Shown: positions 16,395-28,774, numbered from the stretch's first letter. The stretch is DNA of 64,000 bases from Chondrilla cf. caribensis (GCA_964020155.1 OZ026558.1:3220074-3284073), one strand, 5' to 3'. Translations and numbers: made by a program. The notes: generated from the letters alone by a model not told the origin.

Positions 16395-16961
16395 TTAGAA
16401 GCATTGATCATTTTCGAATGGTGTGTCACCCCACATCTGTAATTGATCACTAATTATATCAGCATTGTTCATATCCTGATCACCACATAGTGCCATGGAG
16501 TTATCGTCCCAGGATGGAGGTACTTGACCATGAAAGCAACTGTAATGGTCAGAACAGCTGTCACCTTCATTGCAATCGTGACCATCCAATATTGGATCCT
16601 CGCACATTAATCCGTCCTCAAACCCAAACTCAGGAAAATCACTCTCACAACCGTGATTGGGGTCAAAAATCTGTAGAGATTTTGATTGCTGACCCCCACT
16701 GGGCACTGCAGAGGGACACTGATAGGGAGTTTCAGTTGTTTGCTCACTACAGTCTTCATCATAAGTCCAATGGTTTCTTGGAGGCTGTTCTTGAGTTGTT
16801 GAGAAACAATCAACAATATCTCTATTACCTTTTTTCGGTCCAGGAGGAACACCTTGTTGATTCTCACTGCACTCTGCGTCATTCTGTGAGACAACATTGG
16901 TCACAAGACAGCCAATGACCAGAGGCAGCACAGCAGAGTACATAACTGGTCTAGTGTTCAT
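16395..16961 (-). CDS. Short, acidic, collagen-less member of the collagen-stalk family
   Basis: 188 residues from ATG 16961. The first 30 residues match the family signal peptide ([21 protein letters not shown] against [22 protein letters not shown] of the 28.8 kb gene). After a stub of the collagen start (GVPPGPKKG) the protein jumps to the middle of the Cys-rich domain (NHWTYDEDCSEQ corresponds to [12 protein letters not shown]). About 240 residues of stalk, coiled coil and N-terminal half-domain are missing, yet the frame stays open to the end. Family landmarks are altered: EDPLWDG became [15 protein letters not shown] became CSDHYSCF, and the C-terminus is extended past the usual end. 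Many substitutions are to Asp or Glu. Either a remodelled secreted protein under selection or a pseudogene whose frame survived by chance; the uninterrupted frame favours the first slightly. TATATAA at 17028-17034. Confidence 0.6.
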   Translation of the reverse strand: MNTRPVMYSAVLPLVIGCLVTNVVSQNDAECSENQQGVPPGPKKGNRDIVDCFSTTQEQPPRNHWTYDEDCSEQTTETPYQCPSAVPSGGQQSKSLQIFDPNHGCESDFPEFGFEDGLMCEDPILDGHDCNEGDSCSDHYSCFHGQVPPSWDDNSMALCGDQDMNNADIISDQLQMWGDTPFENDQCF

Positions 16962-17027
16962 GTAATCAAATACCTAAACCACCACACTCACTGAAAGGTA
17001 ACTGTTTGAGCCTGCCTGGCCTGTTTC

Positions 17028-17034
17028 TTATATA
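17028..17034 (-). promoter_or_regulatory. TATA box of the 16.4 kb gene
   Basis: TATATAA on the minus strand, about 67 bases upstream of the ATG, followed by the GGCAGGC element seen at the same place in the other collagen-stalk genes. Confidence 0.5.
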
Positions 17035-17039
17035 ATATA

Positions 17040-18870
17040 ATTAGTTTCCTTATATGTATGTAGCTATGAATATATTAATTGGCATGTCTTCCTACCTAGT
17101 TGGCTTACTGTACAAACGATTTCATATCAAGTTTGACCATGTAATGTGTTATTATTATGCTTAATTAAAAAGTTGATACATTATTATGTACATCTAGAAT
17201 ATATGTAGAAAACTAACATACATGCATAGAATGCAAGAAATGTGTACCATTTCACAAAGTTAACGTCCTAGTCTATCATTATTGCCTATGGAATAGAATA
17301 TACCATAGAGGTTAATGGAAACTACATACAAACATATTATGTATGATGTTACGTATGTACATATGTCAAATGAAACATTTTATAGTGCCATGTATATTTA
17401 TGCCATTGTAACTGTGATTGTGGATGATAAAAGCATAGCGTAAGAGGCCATGCAATGCAAACGTTATGCACTGATTCTTTTGAATCATGAGAATATACTA
17501 TTCTTAACCTTTATAAAATGGTATAAAAACATTGAATATCCATTTAATGTGCTGTGTTGGATAACAATTGCGATGATGCATCCCCTCCCAACTTCACATC
17601 CTGTAGGAACACTTCGTGTGTGTGTACATGTATTGAAGTGTATGAGAAACTGAAACTATTTGGACTATCACTACAAATGCATAGGGATGCTATATTATAT
17701 TGAAGTTTGTTGGGTTATACAAACATCTCTAGTGAATGTCAATTGCATTACTCATCATGAATGGTCCATTTGGTAGAACAAACAAGCTAACTTCAAGTCA
17801 GAAAATTCCTGTGACAAATTTTAACAATACATGATTCCTTGTTCTATCCAGACCTACCTTGTAGCCTTACAATGTGCTGGTTATTGATACACAGTTACTC
17901 TGTCTTTAACTTGCTGGGCATTATATTGTAGCCTTAAAACTTTTTGTCTTGTAATAATGTACATTTCTGAACACAGAGCATGCATACCTCCGGTAGACTT
18001 TCCAATCTTCAAGATACTGTAGCTTCAATATATACTGCTTTCTGGGTTTTGACAATACATAGTCTTTAAATTGTACTTGGAGCACCACAATGTTGTCTTG
18101 AAGCCTTGTATTGTAGGTAAATTTGACTCCTTTGTCTCATGGATGTGCAAATGTACCTTGTCATGAGGTGGATGATTCTACTGCATTGGAAGGAACTCTG
18201 GAGGAATTTTGGTATTCATCCCATTATGATAAAGCAAATTGTTTCAAAGACAAGGAGATATAATGCACCACAATTTGGGCCATGGAATGGCCTAAATGCC
18301 AAATACTCACAGCTATACCATTGTACTTAAAGGCCATTGCAGAAAATACCACAGACCATCAGCAGCACTCGGTAGCATTGAGAAGTTATGCAGGAACACA
18401 AAATTCATGAGGGTTTGTCAATTCCGAACTGATTCAAAACCTATTGAAAGTTCTAAAAATTTATATTTAGAGGTGTATATATGTGGACGAAACCAAACAT
18501 GACTACTAACACTGATTTGTCGCTCATTTTGGGACTTGTATTAGACACCCAGGGTGTCTATGTCTGGAGTGTGAGTCCTGAGAACCAACAGACCAATTTC
18601 TGTGACAAATTTTAACAATACATCTTCTCTAGTACTCTCCAGACCATTCTCGTAGCCTTACAACATGCTGTTCTTTAGCAAACATGATATCCTGTATGTA
18701 TTCATCAGTCTGCAGTGGCCTTCATAGTATTTCCTGTATGGTGGCAGTACTGTTTGTTAATTTTTAACAGTACAAAATATCATGTACTTTCAAAGCCCAC
18801 AATGAGGTCATAGAACTGTGTTCGTAATAATATTATTTATTAATGTAATTCATAGGTCAGGTTCAGCACC
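17040..18870. repeat. Segmental duplication, copy 1 of 3 (also 46.9-48.8 and 49.0-50.8 kb)
   Basis: The order of matching blocks is the same in all three copies: the 5' flank of a collagen-stalk gene, then a GGACCTTTTCACAAA-type block, then several degenerate repeats containing TGTAGCCTTACA and TTTCAACAATACATG. This copy is the most diverged. Minus-strand frames in the other copies repeatedly give VRLQ and short Cys-containing strings, but no continuous gene is visible. Confidence 0.6.
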
Positions 18871-19268
18871 TGATTGTCCGAACTAACTGTGATGAAATGT
18901 ATCTCAGACTGTTAATGCCTAGCCATTCAAATTTGGTTTCCAATTTAAATTCAAAATATAGTTTTGATCTAACCCAAGGCTTTGCAAAGGTGAATCCGTT
19001 CACCACAACATGTTTCCTGTTATAACATACGTACAGAAACTTTGCAAATCCAACCAAGGGTACCGGTAATAGCCCTATTATGTCCTTCCCCAAATTGCCA
19101 TTGTGAGCACAGTTTGACCTACTGCACCCAAGAGTTGAAGACTGCGTCAAAGCTGAGCCAGCCACACAGATTCCCTCCCAAGCAGCCAAACAAGACATCT
19201 CTACAACTGGGGCGCCAATTTTCACACCAGAATTACAAGTCAAAGATTATTGAGACCAGAAACAGTAC
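18870..19268. repeat. Dispersed repeat, related copies at 34945-35370 and 51585-51785
   Basis: Contains sub-repeats built on CTAATTTAAATTCAA followed by CAGTTTG and GATCTAA. Two of the three copies end next to a truncated collagen-stalk pseudogene (19295 and 51895). Non-coding as far as visible. Confidence 0.55.
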
Positions 19269-19294
19269 AGGAACCTACAGGACCCACATCTGAC

Positions 19295-19895
19295 ATCGGT
19301 TACAACAGCTGTTACCATCAATGCAATTGTGACCATCCCATAATGGATCCTCCCACACTACTCTGTCATAGAACCTGGTCCCAGGGAAGCCACTCTCACA
19401 ATAGTAATTGCCACCAACAAATTGTGGAGGATTTGCTCACTGCATATTAGTAGGTACTGCACAGGGACACTGATAGTTATTATTATGATATTGTTCACTC
19501 ACACACACAGCATAGGTCCAGAGGTGTCTAAGAAGCTGTCCTTGAGCTATTGAGACACCGTCCACGTAATAACCAGCTATGGACAGACGTGCAGGAGCAG
19601 ATTTTGTTGTACTTACATCAAATGCATCCATAGTGTTGTGCTGGTATCCTCTCACTCTCCCACACACATTACTGTAATCATCACCAATAATAAAGGTCAG
19701 TTTTGAACATCCTGGACCAGTAGTCCTTCCACATGCAGTCTGTCCAGTTGTAGTGTTGGTCACAGTACGCAAATAAGATGGACAGGAGTCACCCTGTGTA
19801 GTATCAAGGTGGGCAATTCTTCTCCAGTTACCAAATATTCCACACTTGGAGTGAAGTTGTTTCAACACTCTCAAACTTGCATTCATCACCTCTAT
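19295..19895 (-). pseudogene. Truncated collagen-stalk gene copy with nonsense codon
   Basis: Reads the end of the linker and most of the Cys-rich domain ([23 protein letters not shown]) but has no collagen triplets or signal peptide upstream of 19895. At 19437-19439 a CGA (Arg) of the intact copies is TGA, directly after PTNMQ. The last part of the domain (QVPPSSDDI to the end) is missing below 19295, where the sequence passes into the dispersed repeat at 18870-19268. Both ends and the frame are damaged, so this is a pseudogene. Confidence 0.85.
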
Positions 19896-19899
19896 ATTA

Positions 19900-21223
19900 C
19901 GTAATATAATGTTGACTATAATGATTACCATAATAGACTGGGTCAGTTGTATCAGTACAAGTAGAATGCCTTGTATTGTAAAGTACTGTACATCATGACA
20001 ATATGATATTAGGAGTATGCATTCGTATCCAAGTAACACCGCTATACAAAATATGTGGATCACACCACTAGCTGAACAATGTTCAAAGTTGTACGTGGTA
20101 CTTAAATTTTCATGTACGGTTGGTGTTGAAAGAAACACATAGTATTTTAAAATGCGACGCACGGAATTCCCTCGATGGGCCGTATTTGATTAATGATAAA
20201 CATGTAATAATAATTGGTAGTACTATATTTATTATTATATGTACGTATATGTAAATTATTTTATCATTATAATATTCTTATATCATTACAGTGATTGTTT
20301 TTTCACGTAATATGTACACTCTACATCTGTCAGTAAACCTCTTGGTTCTCAGCCATTGAACGGACAGTATCATGGAGTCCTCTTGTGAATACAGAACTAA
20401 TCAAATGTAAACATGTTTATAGAGCATTCAAAAAACATTGCATTAGCAATTCCAATTATTTGGACATAGGGGTAGAATGTACAGAAGTTTGTTGGACTGT
20501 ACGAACACATTAAATGGAAGTCAAATGAACAAATATTTATCGACTTTAATGACTGGGTTTTGTTTGGGCTGATAATGAAAAATCACCCACGTCCTGTTGT
20601 GCACATGGGAAATATGTTTATAGGGTTTGTTAATTATCCACAAATGTCTTGTTTCATTATCAATATTGCATTCTTTTTTTTCAGTTACTAGAATTATAAT
20701 GGTATTGAACAATTTTATGTGTATTTTGTGATATAGTTCCTCTCAAAATAAAAACAAATACACCCTACGTAGGTATGACTACTGACTCGAAACTGATCAC
20801 TTCAGGTAAATCACAAAGAAAATCACTGAACGCGTGGTTACACCATAGATACTAAAAATTGCATTACGGGATAATAATAGAACAAAACAGATAATTAATC
20901 AAAATTAAGCACTCATGCAACACAAAACACTTCAGTCAGTAATTTTTTTGTATTTTTATATTTTGGTAATTTTACTTCTGCTATCATAAAGCATACTTCT
21001 CATATTTTTCCTCCTGTACATGCACACTATGTAACATCAACCATCAGATAGATTTTTTAATTTCATCAATACTGAAAATTCAATGCCAAAACAGTATGTG
21101 AATGTGTCATAGTCAATGTGTGTCCTATGGGTGACAAATTAGAGGTTATATTTAAATGTGGTATAATAGAAAAACAATCACTTGTTCATGATATGGAATA
21201 TGTATCATGAATTTAAAGTAATA
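19900..21223. other. Intergenic, shared with 45.1-45.86 kb
   Basis: 20280-21220 matches 45170-45860 (AAACCTCTTGGTTCTCAGCC, GAACTAATCAA, CATGTTTATAGA blocks), which is the 3' flank of another collagen-stalk gene. Fainter copies lie near 52970-53060 and 54360-54600. No gene is supported. Confidence 0.5.
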
Positions 21224-22471
21224 TCACATCACCCAAATTTCCAATTGATCGATGAAAACATTCTCATCGTGAACACCTTGATCTTCACACAGTCTCACAT
21301 TGATGTCATCAGAGGATGGAGGTACTTGACGATGGAACCAACCATAACGGTCACAACAGCTGTTACCTTCAATACAATTGTGACCATCCCATAATGGATC
21401 CTCCCACATTACTCTGTCATAGAACCTGGTCCCAGGTAAACCACTCTCACAATAGTAATTGTCACCAACAAATTGTGGAGGATTTGTTCGCTGCATATTA
21501 GTAGGTACTGCACAGGGACACCGAAAGTCAGTATAAGGATATTTTTCACTCAAACCTACAGCATAGGTCCAGAGGTGTTTCAGAGGCTGTCCTTGAGTTA
21601 TTGAGACACCATCCACATAATGGCCATCTAAGGACAGACGTGCAGGAGCAGACCCTGATAAACTTACATCAAATGCATCCATACTGTTGTACTGGTATCC
21701 TCTCACTCTCCCACACACATCAGTGTAATTATCACCAATAATAAAGGTCAGTTTTGAACATCCTGGACCAGTAGTCTTTCCACATGCAGTCTGCCCAGTT
21801 GTAGTGTTGGTCACAGTACGCAAATAAGATGGGCAGCAGTCACCCTGTGTAGTATCAAGGTGGGCAATTCTTCTCCAGTTCCCAAATATCCCACACTTGG
21901 AGTTGATTTGTTTCAATATGTTCAAACTTGCATTCATCACCTCAAGTTCTGCCATCACAGTTCTCAGCACAGTTTGGTCACTTGATTGCATCTCCTGTAG
22001 TAAATTCTGGACAGTTTTGGATAAAGTCAAGTTTACTTCTCCAAATACAGAGTCATACACACTGTTAGCAATGCGATTGAAATCTTCCTCATCCAAAACA
22101 GTGTCTCCTGGTTCACCCTGCCGACCTCTTGAACCGGGAGGACCAGGCTGACCCTGGGGACCTCGTGGACCATCGGTTCCGGGATGACCTCTGGGCCCAA
22201 TTAAGCCTGGCAAACCAGGGGGACCATCTGGACCTTGAATACCTTCCTGACCTCGTGCACCTTTCTTTCCTTTGTTTCCCATTTCTCCTTTGAGACCTCT
22301 GGGTCCATCTGGTCCAATGTCTCCTGTATCACCTTTTGGTCCAGGAACACCTCGTACAGCTACACTCAGACTGACTTCTCCTGTTGGATTCTCAATGCAC
22401 TGTGTGTCATTCTGTGAGACAACATTGGTCACAAGACAGCCAATGATCAGAGGCAGCAAGACAGAGTTCAT
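21224..22471 (-). CDS. Secreted collagen-stalk protein with C-terminal Cys-rich domain (full length)
   Basis: 415 residues in one exon from ATG 22471; the open frame extends further upstream only through TTG. Signal peptide 1-20 ([16 protein letters not shown]), short N-terminus with [12 protein letters not shown], 28 uninterrupted Gly-X-Y triplets at about 41-124, a heptad-like linker 125-192 probably for trimerisation, then a 223-residue domain 193-415. The domain has about 17 Cys and landmarks [19 protein letters not shown]-type [68 protein letters not shown] and QLEIWVM. From memory the DPLWDG/DDIxxRLC signature occurs in uncharacterised sponge and cnidarian proteins; it is not C1q or fibrinogen. 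Likely a secreted oligomeric recognition or matrix protein. Confidence 0.88.
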   Translation of the reverse strand: MNSVLLPLIIGCLVTNVVSQNDTQCIENPTGEVSLSVAVRGVPGPKGDTGDIGPDGPRGLKGEMGNKGKKGARGQEGIQGPDGPPGLPGLIGPRGHPGTDGPRGPQGQPGPPGSRGRQGEPGDTVLDEEDFNRIANSVYDSVFGEVNLTLSKTVQNLLQEMQSSDQTVLRTVMAELEVMNASLNILKQINSKCGIFGNWRRIAHLDTTQGDCCPSYLRTVTNTTTGQTACGKTTGPGCSKLTFIIGDNYTDVCGRVRGYQYNSMDAFDVSLSGSAPARLSLDGHYVDGVSITQGQPLKHLWTYAVGLSEKYPYTDFRCPCAVPTNMQRTNPPQFVGDNYYCESGLPGTRFYDRVMWEDPLWDGHNCIEGNSCCDRYGWFHRQVPPSSDDINVRLCEDQGVHDENVFIDQLEIWVM

Positions 22472-22552
22472 AGCAAGAGTAGTGTTCACGGGATCCAATA
22501 TCTCAACTACGTCACTAGCCAAAAGATAACTAGCTGTTCCGGCCTGCCAAGA

Positions 22553-22559
22553 TTATATA
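22553..22559 (-). promoter_or_regulatory. TATA box with GGCAGG element, 21.2 kb gene
   Basis: TATATAA on the minus strand about 82 bases upstream of the ATG, followed after two to four bases by TTGGCAGGCC. The same pair stands upstream of the 16.4, 37.5 and 45.9 kb genes, and a variant TTTAAA plus GGCAGAC upstream of the 56.8 kb copy. Confidence 0.55.
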
Positions 22560-24720
22560 CCATGTCTTGTTCTCTTATAAGGATTTGACTATGAATATAA
22601 TGAATATAATATGATAATAATCTATGGTATGCCTTTGTTACCATGGACACTATTCCACAGCATACTGTATGTGTGTAATGTATAATAATATTCTAATGTC
22701 CAGGTGTTTGTGTTTCCTTGCCATAAGATATAAGTGTATACACCAATGTCTATAATGACTGCGTCTTTATAGAGAGCACAGACATTTGTAGGACACATTA
22801 AATTTTATAATCACACAAAATATAGAAAATTATTTCTCATCTAAAGTCCATCAGAGTGGACATGTGACACATTATTATGTGTACATTATAATAATAAATA
22901 TTATGTAGGTATGGCATGACCTAATGCTATTGGCTGCATATCTGTGCACGTGTATTAGACGTGTTCCTGCACACGTGCTTGTGTACCTACTTTCACCTGT
23001 GTGTTTGTCTGAGTCAACAAATTTGTGCAAACTGTTTGTGTAGGGAGTGGAGGATGTAGTCCTCAAATGAAATCACCTGTAACAATTCTCATGAACTGTT
23101 TGTTTATCATGACTACCCCAATCATGGACTGTAGCATTATAGGAAGGCTCAATGAACATTCCTGAGATGCAGTCAGATGATCTTTGTAATGACCTCTGCA
23201 TAGGTGGTGGAACTGGGGGGGGGGGGGGGCGGGGGGGTGCAGGGGGGTCAGTTGCCCCCCCCCCCTACTTTTTATGGACACATGTAACAACTGATCAGTT
23301 GCAAATTGAAATTGCATAAAGTTTTGTGGATGTCAATGACAGAAGAAAGTTGTTTTTTGGTAACTTTTCTGAATTGTAGTTTACTTAGTCCTCTAATGCT
23401 GAACATTCTAAAATTTGGTGATTTGCCCAAAATCTGGCCCAATGCATTATTGGCAGAATTTAAGTTTGGCAGTTTGCCAGAAAGAGTGTTGATAACTTTA
23501 AAACGCAAATGTTGATTGATGAATATTAATTTGGCAGTTATGTCCGTGACCGCCAAGTTGCTAAATTTAAATCACTGCCAATATTTTCAGATATTATACG
23601 GTATTAATATAATTTTGAATGAGCCTTGGTGTTATGAACATATGCATAGCATTTACTGTACACTGAAGTGGAGGAGTGGCTAGTATATGCTAATTTGGTG
23701 ACTTAGTGTTCTGTACTGCACGTGCACTGGACCACTGCCCCCCCCCCCCCTAAGATTTTTATATTCTACCGCCACTGCTCTGTTATTATACTAATATTGC
23801 AATATATTATTTGAACATAAGAATATTATTATGCCAAACACACTGATTTGTATACATATGTGCACACTGTAATATATAATAATGCTATATACACATTATG
23901 CACCTTTATTTCAATATTAGTGCAATACTAATATGAGAATATATAGAATCGGTGAAATGCATTTCTGTCGTATAGGATGAATGTACATACATATCGAAAT
24001 TGAGTAATAATTATTATGATGTCTGTTTACATATGTATATGACGATTATTATTTATATGATAATAATATTATTTATTTTGCACATAAATGACAATAATAG
24101 GGCAGATCATGATTGGCTATTCAGACCTTCCATGATCAGCCTCAATCTCCAGGTAATTGTGCTAAATGTCATTGTTATCATTACAAACCAAGACACAGCC
24201 ATTAGAGGCAGTGATGTAAACCTCTAAACTCAATTTATTCCCAACCATATCATAAGCAGTGTTGATATGTAACACACACAAAATTATTATACATATTATA
24301 GTTGGTTTGTATGTTATTTTAAAAACAGTTGGTGTAATAATAACATAATACATAACTTGAACATGTAAATCTCAATATCTCTTGGATGTGCATGATAACT
24401 CTCATCCTCCCCACTGTATCATAGCTATTCTGTATGTTTGGAGACAGTTCTCAAGGCCATGTACCTTTTACCTTTTCCTTCATCATAATACTGAAGCTAG
24501 TGTAGCAAAGTACGTGTATTTTACATTCACTATTACAGTAATAATTCAATAATATTATGTAATCTATGTATAATGTTGACATAATATAGTTAAGGACTAA
24601 TATATGTAATAATGCCCATGTTAGACTGGGTCAGTTGTACCAGTGCTGGTAGAATGCCAACAAGTGTACAGTACTATTATATGATGACAATGTAATATTA
24701 GGAGGACATGTACAGTAGAA
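22560..24720. repeat. First half of segmental duplication, copy 1 (pairs with 38870-41010)
   Basis: Collinear with 38870-41010 with small indels. It carries a G/C-homopolymer-rich patch (23217-23265; shorter at 39517-39590), a member of the 9281-type MITE family in reverse orientation (about 23380-23602) and AT-rich filler. No gene is supported; the minus-strand frame at 23272-23556 is MITE sequence. Confidence 0.7.
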
Positions 24721-24814
24721 AAACAGCACAATTCAAGTACAGCATAGTATGTACGATTCCATTAGAATTCTCAAACAAACGCCTGAACTAAAACGTCAAT
24801 TCCGATGTGGCACT

Positions 24815-25200
24815 CTACGGATGCTTCTAGGGTGAGTCCAACAGTGATTGCAAGTGAACCAAAGACGTTTGTAAACAAACAAGCAAACAAACAAACAAAC
24901 TGGTGGTTATAGTAAGACATACTATGTGTACTCGATACACTGTGTGTACTGTGTGTGATGTGTGTACTGTGTGTACTGTGGGTACTTTATGTACCGTGTG
25001 TACTGTATGCAGTGTGTGTACTGTGTGAATTATGTGTACAGTATGTACTGTGTGTACTGTATAAAATGCACACACTGTACAGTACACAGAGGGTATATGT
25101 TCTTATCACTGTGTCATGTACACTGTGTGTCATACACTAACCACGATTAACTGTACTACAGACATATTTTATATTAGTAACAACAGCCATGATTGAGCAG
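24815..25200. repeat. (CAAA)n plus TACTGTGTG minisatellite, array 1
   Basis: A block with CACTCTACGGATGC, then CAAACAAAC repeats, then degenerate 9-base TACTGTGTG units from about 24925 to 25075. The same composite occurs at 26240-26480, 41095-41430 and 42620-42865, each time just downstream of a fibrinogen-domain 3' end. Minus-strand His-Thr-Val frames are artefacts of the repeat. Confidence 0.75.
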
Positions 25201-25291
25201 TATAGTATGGAGTACAATATAGGGTGTAGTAATACTTCATGTCATACATGTGTGCATGCACACAATGTCACTCCATGTTAGTATTGTGTGT

Positions 25292-25404
25292 CTATCGCAC
25301 AAAGATCCCAACAGTCATCTGAGAGTTGTGGTATGGTGAACCAGTATCACAATCATGCCAGCAACAATCACCTGGGTTAGGATAGTTGCCTTCAATTGTA
25401 ACCA
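25292..25404 (-). pseudogene. 3' end fragment of fibrinogen-domain gene
   Basis: Matches the last 35 or so codons of the gene at 26701-27621, including the stop codon and SQMTVGIF-type end, then jumps near 25405 to sequence that lies upstream of the intact gene (25440-25560 matches 27835-27960). The gene body has been deleted from this copy. Confidence 0.8.
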
Positions 25405-25979
25405 CTTACAAAAACTAACTATATATTCATTACAGACATGTAGTGCTTACAGCTGGAAGATCCAAGCTTACAGTGGGTGTGGTCAGGCTGACCCTACCTA
25501 CCACAAATTATGCAATGACACATGACACAGCTGAACCTTCTGTTATTTCTAATGCAATATTCCCTTGTTATGACCATACTGGTGACCCCCAACAACAAAA
25601 TAAATTGATATTTCAGTCAGGTGTGTGCATACATGTGTGTAAGTGCATTCTTGTGTGGTTCATTACATTGAGAATGTTTACAGTAGACATCTCACTAACA
25701 CAATTCTAAGAAAGGAAAACAGTATTATAACTGCTCCCAAACCTTGGATATACCTGAAGATGCCACCGCTCTAGGAGTTCGTATATTTATTGATTATGGC
25801 TACCTTGGTATAGTATGCAGTGGGTGTGTCCAGTGTGGATGGGTGGGGTCATGTTGTCCCTGGTTACCATAATGCAAACAATGCTTTAAGAGTACAACTG
25901 AACTTTCTGGTACATTCAAGACAATAGTTTGGTGTCATGACAATGTTGTCAACCACCAATAACAAGACTTGATACAGTA

Positions 25980-26080
25980 CACACTGTGTGTACTGTGTGT
26001 ACTGTGTGTACTGTGTGTACTGTATGTACGTATGCACTGTGTGTACTGCATGTACTGAATGTACTGCATGTACTAGCTGA
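25980..26080. repeat. TACTGTGTG minisatellite, array 2
   Basis: Nine-base units TACTGTGTG with TACTGTATG and TACTGCATG variants. Counterpart of 42340-42455. Confidence 0.75.
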
Positions 26081-26239
26081 ATCCCTTGTCCTACTGGCAT
26101 GACAACCCTTACATCACACTTTGTATCAAATTATGCGACTTCCTCCTGAAAACACATAATATTATGCAAATAGACAAACAGCACAATTCAAGTACAGCAT
26201 AGTATGTATGGTTCCGTTAGGATTCTCAATCAAACGCCA

Positions 26240-26480
26240 ATTCCGATGTGACACTCTACGGATGCTGCTAACGACATCAGACGTGTTCGACAGTGATTGC
26301 AAGTGAACCAAAAACGTTTGTGGAAAACAAGCAAACAAACAAACAAACAAACAAACTGGTGGTTATAGTAAGATGTACTATGTGTACTGTATGTACTGTG
26401 CATACTATATGTACTGTGTACTGTATGTACTGTGTGTACTGTATGTACTGTGTGTAGTGCGTGCACTGCATAAAATGCAT
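26240..26480. repeat. (CAAA)n plus TACTGTGTG minisatellite, array 3
   Basis: Same composite as 24815-25200, immediately downstream of the fibrinogen-domain gene copy on the minus strand. Confidence 0.75.
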
Positions 26481-26700
26481 ACACTGTACAGTATACAAAA
26501 TGTATATGTTCTTATCATTGTGTCATGTACACTGTGTGTCATACACTAACCACAGTTAACTGCACTACAGACATATTTTATATTAGTAACAACAGCCATG
26601 ATTGAGCAGTATAGTATGGAGTACAGTATAGGGTGTAGTAATACTTCATGTCATACATGTGTACATGCACACACTGTCACTCCATGTTAGTATTGTGTGT

Positions 26701-27621
26701 CTATCGCACAAAGATCCCAACAGTCATCTGAGAGTTGTGGTATGGTGAGCCAATGGGATCACAATCATACCAGCGACAATCACCTGGGTTAGGATAGTAG
26801 TCTTGAATTGTAACACAGTTCACAAAGTACTTGGTTGGTGAGCCCTTGTCGAATGCAATACCCAACAATCTATGATCTCCATCATCTGTACTAGGAGCTG
26901 GTTCTTTACCTTGCGACCAGCTTGTTGCGGTGCACTGATCCAATATCTTCTTGGGCTCCACTAGTATCCCTCCACGCCAGTTGTGGTCAATGTTGTAGTT
27001 GAACCAACCCTTGTAGGCAAAGCGAGCTACCTTGTTTCTGTAACCCACTATCATCATCTCTGTTGAGTTGAGTCTAGCTTTGTAAGGTACGTTGCACCAA
27101 CCAGTCTCGATATCGCTACAAGGACGATTGTGATTACTGAAGTACTTCATGTCCTCACTCAGCGGTCCCACCTCCATGTAGGAATGCTTCCACACCAGTG
27201 TCCACCCTCCACCGTCCAGGGACATCTCACAGTAAACTCTCATGGAGTCTTGTTCCCCATCGCAACTGTCAGTGACGTTGATCCAGTATGTTCCAGTGGG
27301 TGGAGGTCCCGAACAGTCAGTGGTGAGAGTGTCCCTGACATCTTTACAGGACTTTCCGGCAACTTGTTGTGTCTTTCCAGTGGAAGGAGTCACCTGATGG
27401 GGTATCCATCTCTCGTCCTGACATATCCATATCGTCGATACCGGTGTTCCCTGACTGCTGGTCCACATTGCTCCTCGGTTGGATTTGGTACACGGAGCGG
27501 TTGGGAGGGTCTCGATAGCTTGTCACTTGGTGACAAACCCACTAGTAGCCACACCTATGTCTCCACTTGCAAAGATGGACAGAAAGGAAAAGACAACGGC
27601 AACCTCGAAAGAGAAGTACAT
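26701..27621 (-). pseudogene. Fibrinogen-related secreted protein with single nonsense codon
   Basis: Near-identical to the intact gene at 43086-44003. From ATG 27621 the frame is continuous for 307 codons except for TGA at 27523-27525 (codon 33), where the intact copy has CGA (Arg, in VTKR). After it come the small Cys module (IWICQDERWIPH), a fibrinogen-like region (SCKDVRD, VYCEM, DGGGWTLVWKHSY) and the end QMTVGIFVR. The only other differences are substitutions. Either a very young pseudogene, an allele, or a gene starting at a downstream exon. TATAAAA on the minus strand at 27683-27689 is preserved. Confidence 0.8.
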
Positions 27622-27689
27622 TTTGTTCCTCAAAGTCTTCTTGCTTCAACACTAGGTTGAGTACAGCAATTCCCACGACACCTTTTATA

Positions 27690-28774
27690 GGAATGGTTCC
27701 AAGTAAAAATGAATTTTCAACAATTGAAATTTGAAATACAAATTCTCTAGTTCATATCAATTCCACCGTGAACCTTGACCTCCATCCACCTCTTACAACA
27801 ACTAATAGACATAATAATATTTATTACAGACATGAGGTGCTGACAGCTGGAAGATCCAAGCTTAGAGTGGGTGTGGTCAGGCTAACCCTGTCTACCACAA
27901 AATAAACAATGACACATGATACAGCTGAACTTCCTCTCATTTTTAATACAATATTTCCTTGTTACAGTAAACTGTTGATGTTATTATTTTCCAAGTAACG
28001 CTGCTATACAAAATGCGTGGGTCACACCACTTGTAACTAGCAGAACACTGTTTGAAATATTTGTAGTACTGCATGTACTTTTCATGCATATATTATATTG
28101 ATTGTTCAATATAAATATGTATATTAAACACATGCATAATAATATATTAGTATAACACTGAATAATATCAAGGTTCTACAGTGATTTAGGTATCAAATCA
28201 TTATATTGTATAATTTGTCAGATTGTTATGTTACAGTAATCATGTGGTATAAATTGATATTATTATAATATTATACAGTTGCAAACACTTAATATGCCAC
28301 AATTGGATTTGAAAAATTTGGCCTATTATTCCTTTTGGCATATTAACCTAATGGTCAATGAACGTCATGAAATAGAATCATTAATTATAAATTAATGAGG
28401 ATATATAATTATGGTGATAATACTAATGACAAACACAGCTCCTACTATAACATTAGCAAACAGTCAATGGTGAATATACTGCAGCAAAGTAGTCTGCACT
28501 TGAGACTGTGCAGCATGTGAAGTGATAAGTGATTAAGTGGCACAAATGATGTGTGGCACATGAAGTGTTACCTAATATGTGGTAATCAATCAATTGTAAC
28601 ATGCAGTTTAAACCTACGTATATATTCTCTGGACTGTTCATATTTACAATGTTTTTCAATAATATATTATTTATAATAATTATGGAATGTCAAAACCATT
28701 ATATACATAATATTGACACATCAGATAGACATCAAACATAATAGTAGTCTGGAATTGGTGGTATGTATCAATTG
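27690..28774. other. Intergenic, collinear with 44072-44986 up to about 28593
   Basis: The collinearity with the second copy breaks near 28593/44986. From there to 28774 the sequence instead matches 36885-37058 and 37281-37330. No gene is supported. Confidence 0.6.

Noticed and set aside
22472..22522. Longer N-terminus of the 21.2 kb collagen-stalk protein (and similar at 38791, 30034, 46860, 44015)
   Set aside because: These extensions begin with TTG or GTG; the ATG directly before the hydrophobic signal peptide is the animal start and is shared by the paralogues.
22235..22529. Plus-strand proline- and serine-rich frames over collagen regions (also 29729, 38537, 46583, 57539)
   Set aside because: Antisense shadows of Gly-X-Y codons; the minus-strand frames carry signal peptide, triplets and conserved domain.
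23272..23556. 94-codon minus-strand frame, also at 39620-39874
   Set aside because: It is MITE sequence; the same text occurs without an open frame at 9281-9507.
24925..25075. CRISPR-like array
   Set aside because: Units are nine bases, contiguous and without spacers, in a eukaryotic genome; it is a minisatellite.
24827..25087. Minus-strand protein of His-Thr-Val repeats (also at 25864, 26230, 41235, 42220, 42618)
   Set aside because: Produced by reading the TACTGTGTG minisatellite; all six frames stay open over such a repeat.
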